This document shows, piece by piece, positions 1 through 6,051 of a stretch of DNA of 7,740 nt. A model generated the notes under the pieces. The model saw only the letters and a list, made by a program, of their open reading frames with translations. It was not told the DNA's origin and ran no database searches. The DNA comes from Burkholderiales bacterium (GTDB lineage Bacteria > Pseudomonadota > Gammaproteobacteria > Burkholderiales > Burkholderiaceae_C), in contig SYDB01000032.1 of NCBI GenBank assembly GCA_005786815.1, positions 1 to 7,740 on the forward strand, given 5' to 3'. The translations under genes were made by a program, and so were the position numbers. Positions within the stretch are counted from its first letter, which is position 1; each line of letters opens with the position of its first letter.

Positions 1-1
1 C

Positions 2-322
2 CATATTCAAAGCTTAGGACAAGAAGATATCGCCTTGCTCTGTGGGCTAGACCTAGCCTCTCCTAGCGAGGCGCAATCGGGTGTAGACCAAGAACTCCGC
101 GCTTACTTGCAAACACAAGGCCTTGCGTTTCAAGTTGTTTACGGAAAAGGCTCTATGCGTTTACAAAACGCATTGTTTTGCCTCGCTACCCAAACACCGC
201 AATGGGCACATTTGCTGAGACGCGACGACTTGCCCGTGCGTTGGACTGGCCCGTGCGAAACATGTGGGGACGGACTTTGCGAGCGCCAGTTGTTCACCAA
301 ACTGGTTTCCAACAAAGATTGA
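2..322 (+). CDS. C-terminal part of a NadR-like P-loop ATPase/kinase (5' truncated by window)
   Basis: The frame is open from base 2 and ends at a TGA (320-322), giving 106 residues of a protein whose N-terminus lies outside the window. The visible part reads LLCGLDLASPSE, then an alpha/beta segment with FQVVYGKGSMRLQNAL, and closes with PCETCGDGLCERQLFTKL. From memory, this resembles the end of the NadR-like AAA/P-loop proteins of Burkholderiales (AAA_28 type), related to the ribosylnicotinamide kinase domain of NadR. The Walker A region would be upstream and is not seen, so the assignment rests on the C-terminus alone. The last 30 residues hold a C-x2-C-x4-C cluster (about residues 85, 88 and 93 of the fragment), which suggests a metal site or redox role. 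A TTG at 35 could serve as a start but would cut into the conserved region, so I read the gene as truncated by the window. It converges with hslO. Confidence 0.6.
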   Translation, partial: HIQSLGQEDIALLCGLDLASPSEAQSGVDQELRAYLQTQGLAFQVVYGKGSMRLQNALFCLATQTPQWAHLLRRDDLPVRWTGPCETCGDGLCERQLFTKLVSNKD

Positions 323-323
323 A

Positions 324-1298
324 TTACTGAATCGCCGAACTACCAGGCACTTGTTTGTCTGCGCTGGTAAATATTTGTGCGGCATCTACCGCGTCGAATC
401 GGTATTGCTGGCCACAAAAATCGCAGCCCACTTCGACGTCATTGCGCTCAGACAAAATGCTGTCCACTTCGTCTGCGCCTAAGCTGCGAATCATGTTGCG
501 CACACGATCACGGCTGCAAGAGCAGGCAAAACTTGGCGCCAAAGTTTCTAGGCGTATTAATTTCTCTTCCCAAAACAAGCGCCGCAAAATCGTGTCAGCG
601 TCTAGTTGCAATAACTCTTCGTTTTTTAAACTCGCTGCCAAGATAGAAATACGGTTGTAGTCTTCGTTACGACCAATCTCGTCTTCATCCGCCATGCTGG
701 CTTTAGCGGCCAAGTTGCCTTCTCCCTTGATAGGCAAACGTTGGATCAACAACCCAGCAGCTGTCTTGTCGTCAGCTGCCAAGACCAAGGTGGTATCGAG
801 TTGTTCGCTTTGCAACATGTAGTGTTGCAGCACATCGCTGAATTTGTCTAACTTGTTACGGTGGTCATCAAAAAGCGGCACCACGCCTTGGTAGGGTTTT
901 TGGCCAGGCAATTTGGTGAGAGGGTCTAGCGTGATCGCGCAGCGCCCTTCATTTTTCACATTGACCATGGTGGACAAAGTCTGTGCCCCATCTAAATCTC
1001 CGACCAATTTTGCAGTAGCGCGCACATTCAAATTGGGCTGCACTTCAACAACAGCCAACTTCAAAGGGCCATCGCCAAATATTTGCATGACCAAGGCACC
1101 GTTGAACTTGATATTGGATTGCATCAACACAGCAGCTGCCGTCATTTCACCAAGTAAATGGCGAACGGGCTCAGGGTACGCGCCAGTATCAAGGTTTTTC
1201 GCACGCCGCTTTAATATTTCTTGCCACACATCGGTAAGTTGCACCAATATGCCCCGAACAGGCAAACCTTCGAATAAAAATTTATGCAACTCAGACAT
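324..1298 (-). CDS. hslO: Hsp33 redox-regulated holdase chaperone
   Basis: Hsp33 is a cytosolic ATP-independent chaperone. It is inactive when reduced with zinc bound, and oxidation of its four cysteines releases zinc and exposes the client-binding surface. The 324-residue product has the expected N-terminal domain (for example FLFEGLPVRG near the start, and HLLGEMTAAAVLMQSNIKF) and the C-terminal zinc switch: C259-S-C261, then C292-D-F-C295, a CxC-x30-CxxC pattern. All four cysteines are present, so redox control should work. I chose the ATG at 1298. A TTG one codon upstream (1301) would add only one residue, and known Hsp33 proteins begin close to this point. The start overlaps the stop of the upstream carbonic anhydrase gene by one base (TGATG), so translation is probably coupled and both genes share a transcript. 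Length is slightly above the usual 290-300 residues. Its stop lies one base from that of the convergent NadR-like gene. Confidence 0.96.
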   Translation of the reverse strand: MSELHKFLFEGLPVRGILVQLTDVWQEILKRRAKNLDTGAYPEPVRHLLGEMTAAAVLMQSNIKFNGALVMQIFGDGPLKLAVVEVQPNLNVRATAKLVGDLDGAQTLSTMVNVKNEGRCAITLDPLTKLPGQKPYQGVVPLFDDHRNKLDKFSDVLQHYMLQSEQLDTTLVLAADDKTAAGLLIQRLPIKGEGNLAAKASMADEDEIGRNEDYNRISILAASLKNEELLQLDADTILRRLFWEEKLIRLETLAPSFACSCSRDRVRNMIRSLGADEVDSILSERNDVEVGCDFCGQQYRFDAVDAAQIFTSADKQVPGSSAIQ

Positions 1299-1822
1299 CA
1301 AGACAGTTTCTTCAATCCAGTTCTAAAACGCTTGGCATTGTCCATATAGTGCTGCGCACTTTTAAGCAAACCTGCGATTTGTTCTGGCGTTAAATCACGC
1401 ACCACCTTGGCGGGACTTCCCAAAATCATGGACCCATCTGGAAACTCTTTACCCTCGGTCACCAAAGCCCCCGCACCCACCAAGCAATTTTTACCAATCC
1501 TGGCGCCATTCAAAACAATCGCACCGATACCAATCAATGATTCATCGCCGATGGTGCAACCATGCAATTGCACCATATGCCCCACAGTGACATATTTACC
1601 GATGTTCAAAGGCATGCCTATGTCAGCATGCAAGACGCTTCCGTCTTGGATGTTGCTACCCTCGCCTATCTTGATCTTGTCGGAATCACCGCGCAGCACA
1701 CTGCTAAACCACACGCTAGAGTACGCATCCATTTGGACCTCGCCCATGACTTGGGCGTTATCTGCAATCCATGCTGTATCTGCGATCTGAGGAACGTGTG
1801 CGTCAAGTTGAAAAACAGCCAT
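1298..1822 (-). CDS. Gamma-carbonic anhydrase family protein (left-handed beta-helix hexapeptide protein)
   Basis: The 174-residue product has the hexapeptide-repeat pattern of a left-handed parallel beta-helix ([34 protein letters not shown]). The zinc triad of gamma-class carbonic anhydrases is visible as H65 (VLHAD), H82 (VGHMV) and H87 (QLHGC). The second-shell residues R44 and D46 (LRGD) and Q59-D60 (NIQDGS) match R59, D61 and Q75 of Methanosarcina Cam. The acidic proton-shuttle loop of Cam is missing, as in the short CamH/YrdA-like members, so CO2 hydration activity is plausible but unproven; some relatives have other roles. The protein would act in the cytosol as a trimer with zinc or iron between subunits. 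The ATG at 1822 has a clear ribosome binding site (AGGAGA, 1828-1833) five bases upstream. The gene is first in a two-gene unit with hslO. Confidence 0.92.
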   Translation of the reverse strand: MAVFQLDAHVPQIADTAWIADNAQVMGEVQMDAYSSVWFSSVLRGDSDKIKIGEGSNIQDGSVLHADIGMPLNIGKYVTVGHMVQLHGCTIGDESLIGIGAIVLNGARIGKNCLVGAGALVTEGKEFPDGSMILGSPAKVVRDLTPEQIAGLLKSAQHYMDNAKRFRTGLKKLS

Positions 1823-1862
1823 GGCTATCTCCTGTTTATTTGGTATCCCTACAATTGTAAGG
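1823..1862. promoter_or_regulatory. Divergent intergenic region with palindromic TACAAT elements
   Basis: These 40 bases separate the divergent carbonic anhydrase and DUF455 genes. They hold the Shine-Dalgarno AGGAGA (1828-1833, - strand) and a perfect 10-base palindrome, TACAATTGTA (1850-1859). The palindrome presents a TACAAT -10-like hexamer on each strand. On the - strand this would start transcription about 25 bases before the carbonic anhydrase ATG, leaving room for its ribosome binding site. On the + strand it would place the start at or next to the DUF455 ATG, implying a leaderless or nearly leaderless message. I see no good -35 hexamer on either strand, so the promoter call is an inference from position. 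Confidence 0.3.
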
Positions 1863-2663
1863 ATGAGCTTACGCGCCGCATCGCTAACTGCATGGTTGAT
1901 TGCAGATCCAACAAAAAAAATACAAACCGTTCAGGCTTTGTGGGTCACTCATACCCAAATGGCTGTTCTGCCCAGCGAACATCTTGAAACGCCAAGTAGC
2001 ATTAAAGTTCCTGGTCATCCAGCGCTTCCACGACTGATTCCCGCCAAACAAGTTCCCACTCGGACACCCTTTACACCCCAAGGTTTAGGGTCACTCATAC
2101 ATGCGGTGTGCCATATTGAATTCAATGCAATCAATTTGGCATTGGACGCCGTATGGCGTTTCAAGGACTTACCGCATGCGTATTACTCCGACTGGTTGCG
2201 CGTTGCCTACGAGGAGTCACAGCATTTTGAGTTGTTACATACGCATCTCAAACATTTGGGCTATGCATATGGCGACTTCGATGCCCACGATGGTCTATGG
2301 CAAATGTGCGAAAGAACGTCAGACGATGTACTTGCCCGCATGGCCTTGGTTCCGCGCACACTAGAAGCAAGAGGTCTAGATGCCACACCTCTTATTCAAG
2401 CTAAGCTACTTAAAGTAGATACGCCTGATGCAACGCGTGCAATTGAAATTTTGGACATTATTTTGCGTGACGAAGTGGGGCATGTTGCGATTGGCAACCA
2501 TTGGTACAGATGGTTATGCGAGCAGCGCGGGCTTGACCCAGTCGCGTTATACGGAGAATTGGTTCAGCGCTACGACGCACCAAAACATAGGCCGCCTTTT
2601 AACCATGAAGCGCGCCGGCGAGCAGGGTTTACTGAGGTGGAGTTGGGTTATCTATTAGGCTAA
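1863..2663 (+). CDS. DUF455 family ferritin-like protein
   Basis: The 266-residue product matches the DUF455 family (PF04305), a ferritin-like four-helix-bundle group with distant similarity to the tRNA hydroxylase MiaE. The family pattern is clear: [21 protein letters not shown], then [44 protein letters not shown], and [19 protein letters not shown]. The Glu of IEFNAI, E-E-S-Q-H and E-V-G-H fit the carboxylate and ExxH ligands of a di-iron site. Substrate and reaction are unknown to me. I chose the ATG at 1863 because family members start just before a segment like [11 protein letters not shown]; the ATG at 1821 would add 14 unconserved residues and overlaps the carbonic anhydrase start codon. 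There is no properly spaced Shine-Dalgarno: AAGG sits directly against the ATG. A run of eight A (1913-1920) lies in the early coding region. The gene converges with xerD. Confidence 0.88.
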   Translation: MSLRAASLTAWLIADPTKKIQTVQALWVTHTQMAVLPSEHLETPSSIKVPGHPALPRLIPAKQVPTRTPFTPQGLGSLIHAVCHIEFNAINLALDAVWRFKDLPHAYYSDWLRVAYEESQHFELLHTHLKHLGYAYGDFDAHDGLWQMCERTSDDVLARMALVPRTLEARGLDATPLIQAKLLKVDTPDATRAIEILDIILRDEVGHVAIGNHWYRWLCEQRGLDPVALYGELVQRYDAPKHRPPFNHEARRRAGFTEVELGYLLG

Positions 2664-2696
2664 GTCCTGCTTAACACTGAATTGCACCGACAACAC

Positions 2697-3632
2697 TCAA
2701 CCGCGCGGATGGTGCATCCCATGCAGAGTTTTAAGTCGCTCTCGCGCAATATGCGTGTAGATGGTTGTTGTAGAAATATCTGCATGCCCCAGCAACATTT
2801 GCACGGCACGTAAATCGGCACCATGATTCAACAAATGGGTGGCGAATGCATGGCGCAATGTATGGGGCGATATCGGTACTTTGATATCTGCAATCAGCGC
2901 ATAACGTTTGATCAATTGCCAAAACATCACCCGCGTCATCGCATCTCCGGCATGTTTGCCCCGCACGGTGATGAATAAATCTTCGCTTTGGTGTTGGCCC
3001 AGTAAGGATGGGCGCGATTGACTTAAGTATTGCTCCAGCCATTGCGCCGCAACCTGGCCAAAGGGCACCAAGCGCTCTTTACTGCCCTTGCCCATCACAC
3101 GCAATACGCCCTCATTGAGGCTGACATGGAAAACTTTGAGGTTCACCAACTCACTCACCCGAAGACCACTGGCGTACATTAACTCGAGCATGGTGCGGTC
3201 ACGCACGCCTAAGGGTGTTTCTACATTAGTGGAAAAGAGCAAATTTTCGGTTTGTGTCTATGTCAAAGTTTTAGGAACCCGCATCGCCTGTTTGGCAGCC
3301 AACATTTTGAGCGTGGGGTCATCACTGCGCATACGCTCGCGCAATGCCCAACGGTAAAACCGTTTCAATACCGTTAATCGGCGATTGGCAGAGGTTGCTT
3401 TGGTCGTTGCGTGACGGCTGGCAAAGTACTCGTGTAAATCGGATTCTTTGGCTAGCAATAAATGGCCAAATTGCGAATGCGTAGAGGCACTGTTTTGCTG
3501 GGATAACCAAGCATCAAAAAGTTGCAGGTCACGCCTGTAGGCTGCCAATGAATTTTTCGCTAAGCCTTCTTCTAGCCACAAGGCATCGATAAAGGTGTCG
3601 ATGCTCGGATCAAAGGCTTGTGAAGCAACCAC
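2697..3632 (-). pseudogene. xerD: Tyrosine recombinase XerD interrupted by one in-frame TAG at codon 125
   Basis: XerD acts with XerC at the dif site to resolve chromosome dimers, together with FtsK. The frame runs from GTG 3632 to TGA 2697-2699, 311 codons, close to the usual length of about 300. The N-terminal SAM-like DNA-binding domain spans about residues 9-105 (IDTFIDALWLEEGL, AAYRRDL). The catalytic domain holds the whole active site: R158 (SGLRVSEL), K182 (GKGSKERL), H257 and R260 (HTLRH), H283 (LLGHADIS) and nucleophile Y292 (TIYTHI). The ending LKTLHGMHHPRG is typical of XerD rather than XerC. At 3258-3260 a TAG stands where relatives usually have Glu, after RVPKTLT; the reading resumes in the same frame with TQTENLL. 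It is therefore a nonsense codon, not a frameshift. No visible Shine-Dalgarno supports restart at the TTG at 3242. GTG 3632 is the only start between the upstream in-frame TGA and the conserved domain. Mutation, sequencing error or readthrough all remain possible. Confidence 0.93.
3258..3260 (-). other. In-frame amber codon inside xerD
   Basis: Read on the minus strand, ACT TTG ACA TAG ACA CAA encodes TLT-stop-TQ. The flanking residues follow the XerD consensus of roughly KTLxE-x-QVEALL, so the TAG fills a position where Glu is usual. A single G-to-T change from GAG would explain it. The codon lies at the hinge between the N-terminal and catalytic domains. The eight other stop codons visible in the window (the terminal xerD stop included) are four TGA and four TAA; none is TAG. 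Confidence 0.9.
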
Positions 3633-3650
3633 AGCGACTTGGAAGTTATT

Positions 3651-4613
3651 TCAATCGAGCGTTAACTTCTGCTCTGACACGACTTTCTTATACACGTCAA
3701 ACTCCGCTTTGATTTGTGTAGCGAATTGTTCTGGCGTGTTGGCAATGATGAGAGAACCCGTGTCTTCAATACGCTTGCGAACCGCTGGATCTTCCAATGC
3801 TTTACGCACGCCCGCATTGACTTTGTCAATCACTTCTTTGGGTAAGCCTTTAGGTCCGTAAATACCGTAATAAGCCATACGGTTGACAGGCTCCAAGCCT
3901 ATTTCTTTGAAGGTCGGCACATTGGGCAACACGGTCAGACGTTGCGGTGCCGCCACCACAATGGGCACCAAACGGTTGTCCTTGATGAAAGGCAGCGCAG
4001 AAGGCAAGTTGTCAAAAATCATGGGGACTTGGCCAGCCACGGTATCGTTCAATGCGGGGCCCGCACCGCGATAAGGAATGTGCGTGATGAAAGTCGCGCT
4101 CAAGCTTTTAAACAACTCCATTTGTAAGTGGCCAATACCGCCCGTACCGGAGGACGAATAAGAGTAACGACCTGGCGAGCGCTTTACTTCCGCCACAAAC
4201 CCTTTGTAGTCTTTGGCAGGAAACGAAGGATGTACCGCGATGATGTTGGGTGTCGCTGCGATATTGATGATGGGAGAAAAGTCAGTAATCGGGTTGTACG
4301 GGATTTTGGTGTTGATTGCAGGATTGGCTGCAGTGGTGGAGACCGTTGCTACGCCCAAAGAATACCCGTCAGGTAGCGCCTTTGCGGTTTCATTGGCGCC
4401 AATAACGCCACCTCCACCCGCCTTATTCACAACCACCACCGTTTGCCCTAAAGCTTTACCCAAGGGTTCAGCAATGGTGCGAGCAATGATGTCCGTAGTG
4501 CCCCCAGGTGCAAAAGGTACTTGAAGTTGGATCGCTTTGGTTGGATAGCCCTGCGCAAAAACAGCAGAACTCACAGCACAAATACTCAAGGTTGCCAGTA
4601 ACCTACTATTCAT
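3651..4613 (-). CDS. Tripartite tricarboxylate transporter substrate-binding protein (TctC/Bug family)
   Basis: This 320-residue protein is a periplasmic solute-binding protein of the Bug/TctC family. Members bind small carboxylates and related ligands, some for tripartite TctABC transporters and many as orphans. It begins with a Sec signal peptide ([20 protein letters not shown], likely cut after residue 20). Family motifs follow: [72 protein letters not shown], and [11 protein letters not shown]. The ligand cannot be told from sequence. The ATG at 4613 has a good ribosome binding site, AGGAG (4621-4625), seven bases upstream. No tctA or tctB gene is nearby, so it is an orphan here. xerD follows after 18 bases on the same strand and may be cotranscribed; an AEC permease is divergent. 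Confidence 0.93.
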   Translation of the reverse strand: MNSRLLATLSICAVSSAVFAQGYPTKAIQLQVPFAPGGTTDIIARTIAEPLGKALGQTVVVVNKAGGGGVIGANETAKALPDGYSLGVATVSTTAANPAINTKIPYNPITDFSPIINIAATPNIIAVHPSFPAKDYKGFVAEVKRSPGRYSYSSSGTGGIGHLQMELFKSLSATFITHIPYRGAGPALNDTVAGQVPMIFDNLPSALPFIKDNRLVPIVVAAPQRLTVLPNVPTFKEIGLEPVNRMAYYGIYGPKGLPKEVIDKVNAGVRKALEDPAVRKRIEDTGSLIIANTPEQFATQIKAEFDVYKKVVSEQKLTLD

Positions 4614-4711
4614 TTCAAAACTCCTAAATTAAAACTTCGCTCAGCGCGTGCAGCACAACATAACTGTAAACGCAATATGTAGTGGTCAAAAAGTCAGGGT
4701 ATTCTCTCCAT
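4614..4711. promoter_or_regulatory. Divergent intergenic region between tctC-like and AEC genes
   Basis: This 98-base gap must hold the promoters of both divergent genes. It contains the tctC Shine-Dalgarno (AGGAG, - strand, 4621-4625). On the minus strand a TTGACC hexamer (4684-4689) resembles a -35, with TTATGT about 20 bases further as a poor -10; the spacing is long and I do not trust it. No convincing operator palindrome or + strand promoter is visible. Shared control of the two transport genes is only a possibility. Confidence 0.3.
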
Positions 4712-5617
4712 ATGGATTACTTACCTCTTCTTGCACCAGATTTCTCACTCATCTTGTGCGGTTACTTGCTCTGTCGCTTTACGGCACTCAACCGCACGAT
4801 GTGGGCACAAGTTGAAAGCTTGGTGTATTACTTTTTGTTTCCTGTTTTGTTGTTCACCACCATCGCGCGTACCAATTTAGATATTCAAAGCCTGACACAT
4901 TTTCTGCAAGCAGGCGTGCTGATGGGCATGTGCGGTATCGCTATGGCTTACGCGCTGCCCTATCTACCGTTTTTAGGCCGCTACATCGACGCACGCATGC
5001 ATGCATGTAGCACTCAAATTGCGTTCCGATTTAATTCCTACATTGCACTTGCCGTCAGCGAAAGAATGGGCGGTCCTCCCGCGTTAGTCTTGATGGCGGT
5101 CTTGATAGGTGTTTGCGTCCCTATTTTTAATATTGCATCGGTCTGGCCCATGGCTAAACATGGCGAGAAAGGCTTTTTGGCTGAGCTGATTCGTAATCCA
5201 CTCATCTTGGCAACCGTGTCTGGACTCGTTGCCAATTTAGTGGGCTTACACATCCCAGAATGGGCTGCGCCCACCTTGCAACGCGTGGGCTCGTCCTCGG
5301 TCAGCTTGGGTTTGATGGCGGCGGGGGCTGGCATGGAATTGGGGCGTTTGCAAAAAGCAAAGCTGTTGGGCGTTTCCGTCCTACTGATTCGCCACTTTTT
5401 GACGCCGATCGTGGCTTGGATACTCGCCAAGTGGCTCCACTTAGACCCACTCCAAACTGGTGTTTTACTGGCGTTTTCAGCGCTGCCCACCGCCTCGAGT
5501 TGCTATGTTTTGGCGAACCGAATGGGGTATGAGGGATCTTTGGTCGCTGGCTTGGTCACGCTATCGACTGTCCTGGGGGTCTTCAGCCTATGGTTCGCAT
5601 TAGGCGTGTTGCAGTAA
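4712..5617 (+). CDS. AEC (auxin efflux carrier) family permease
   Basis: The product is a 301-residue integral membrane protein with about ten hydrophobic segments in two halves, the size and layout of the AEC family (bile acid/auxin carrier superfamily). Bacterial members move malate, malonate or other carboxylates, or are uncharacterised; the substrate here is not readable. Visible features include an N-terminal helix (APDFSLILCGYLLC), the VYYFLFPVLLFTTI helix carrying the family's paired aromatic and proline residues, RFNSYIALAV at the crossover, LGLMAAGAGMEL, and SALPTASSCYVLANRMG near the end, all typical of AEC proteins. I chose ATG 4712, whose MDYLPLLAPDF matches the usual short N-terminus, over GTG 4682, which adds ten charged or polar residues. 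Neither start has a strong Shine-Dalgarno (AGGG at 4696-4699 is distant). Divergent from the tctC-like gene. Confidence 0.9.
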   Translation: MDYLPLLAPDFSLILCGYLLCRFTALNRTMWAQVESLVYYFLFPVLLFTTIARTNLDIQSLTHFLQAGVLMGMCGIAMAYALPYLPFLGRYIDARMHACSTQIAFRFNSYIALAVSERMGGPPALVLMAVLIGVCVPIFNIASVWPMAKHGEKGFLAELIRNPLILATVSGLVANLVGLHIPEWAAPTLQRVGSSSVSLGLMAAGAGMELGRLQKAKLLGVSVLLIRHFLTPIVAWILAKWLHLDPLQTGVLLAFSALPTASSCYVLANRMGYEGSLVAGLVTLSTVLGVFSLWFALGVLQ

Positions 5618-5700
5618 AAAGAGGTATTTATGGCATAATGTTGGGTTTTGTGGCCAAGTGCATTGGAATTGTCTGGTGTGGCTAGCGCAGTTGAAAAGGA
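5609..5700 (+). promoter_or_regulatory. Probable rpmE2 promoter and leader with ribosome binding site
   Basis: A CATAAT -10-like hexamer lies at 5634-5639. The best upstream -35 candidate is TTGCAG (5609-5614), 19 bases away, which overlaps the end of the AEC gene. Transcription from here would give a leader of about 60 bases, ending in a clear Shine-Dalgarno AAAGGA (5695-5700) seven bases before the ATG. The ribosome binding site is solid; the promoter is tentative. I saw only short stems in the leader, not a recognisable riboswitch or ribosomal-protein mimic. Confidence 0.4.
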
Positions 5701-5707
5701 ACAGATC

Positions 5708-5965
5708 ATGAAAGAAGGAATTCACCCAGACTACCGCGAAGTGTGCTTCGTGGACATGTCTAACGGTTTTAAGTTTGTAACGCGCTCATGCGCAAACACC
5801 AAAGAATCCGTCAAAATGGACGATGGTCGCGAGTTACCCCTCTACAAATTAGACACCACCAGTGAGTCGCACCCTTTCTACACCGGAACACAAAAATCTG
5901 TGGACAACATGGGTGGACGCGTGGAACGTTTCCGCAACAAATACGGCAAAACGGCTGCCAAGTAA
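5708..5965 (+). CDS. rpmE2: 50S ribosomal protein L31 type B
   Basis: The 85-residue product is the zinc-independent (type B, C-minus) form of large-subunit protein L31. It starts [12 protein letters not shown] and continues with [28 protein letters not shown] and [11 protein letters not shown], all family hallmarks. The zinc-binding CxxC motif of type A L31 is absent; two isolated cysteines (C13, C28) do not form it. In bacteria with both forms, type B replaces type A under zinc limitation through Zur. In many betaproteobacteria it is, as far as I recall, the only L31, and I see no Zur-like palindrome upstream. ATG 5708 is set by the AAAGGA site and by the conserved N-terminus; an in-frame TTG at 5648 would add 20 residues without support. 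A strong terminator follows, so the gene looks like a single unit. Confidence 0.97.
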   Translation: MKEGIHPDYREVCFVDMSNGFKFVTRSCANTKESVKMDDGRELPLYKLDTTSESHPFYTGTQKSVDNMGGRVERFRNKYGKTAAK

Positions 5966-5984
5966 GCCCTTTCGCCTCCTACTC

Positions 5985-6018
5985 AAAGGGCAGCCCGTTT
6001 TCGGCGCTGCCTTTTTTG
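5985..6018 (+). terminator. Intrinsic terminator after rpmE2
   Basis: GGCAGC (5989-5994) pairs with GCTGCC (6006-6011). Inside it CCG (5995-5997) pairs with CGG (6002-6004) around a TTTT loop, with one bulged C. Six T follow at 6012-6017, and three A before the stem (5985-5987) can pair with part of the T tract past a bulged G. It lies 20 bases after the rpmE2 stop and separates that gene from the next one. Confidence 0.9.
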
Positions 6019-6051
6019 TTTATAGCCTCTAGTTTTTAACGACACACGACT

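Noticed and set aside
913..1326. 137-residue reading frame on the plus strand opposite hslO
   Set aside because: It is a shadow of the well-supported hslO gene, with no recognisable domain and no ribosome binding site.
2664..2696. Bidirectional terminator between DUF455 and xerD
   Set aside because: Only a four-base stem (TAAG/CTTA) is present, with no T tract; not enough to call.
2697..3632. Frameshift as the cause of the broken xerD
   Set aside because: The starts of the two halves (3632 and 3242) differ by 390 bases, a multiple of three, and the residues on both sides of the TAG align to XerD without a shift. It is a nonsense codon.
4682..4711. GTG 4682 as the start of the AEC permease
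   Set aside because: It would add ten residues not typical of the family; ATG 4712 gives the usual short N-terminus before the first helix.
4995..5010. CATGCATGCATG short tandem repeat
   Set aside because: It is only three units within the AEC coding frame, does not disturb the frame, and is too short to call a repeat element.
5648..5707. TTG 5648 as the start of L31
   Set aside because: L31 proteins begin at MKEGIHP, and the ATG at 5708 has a well-spaced AAAGGA.
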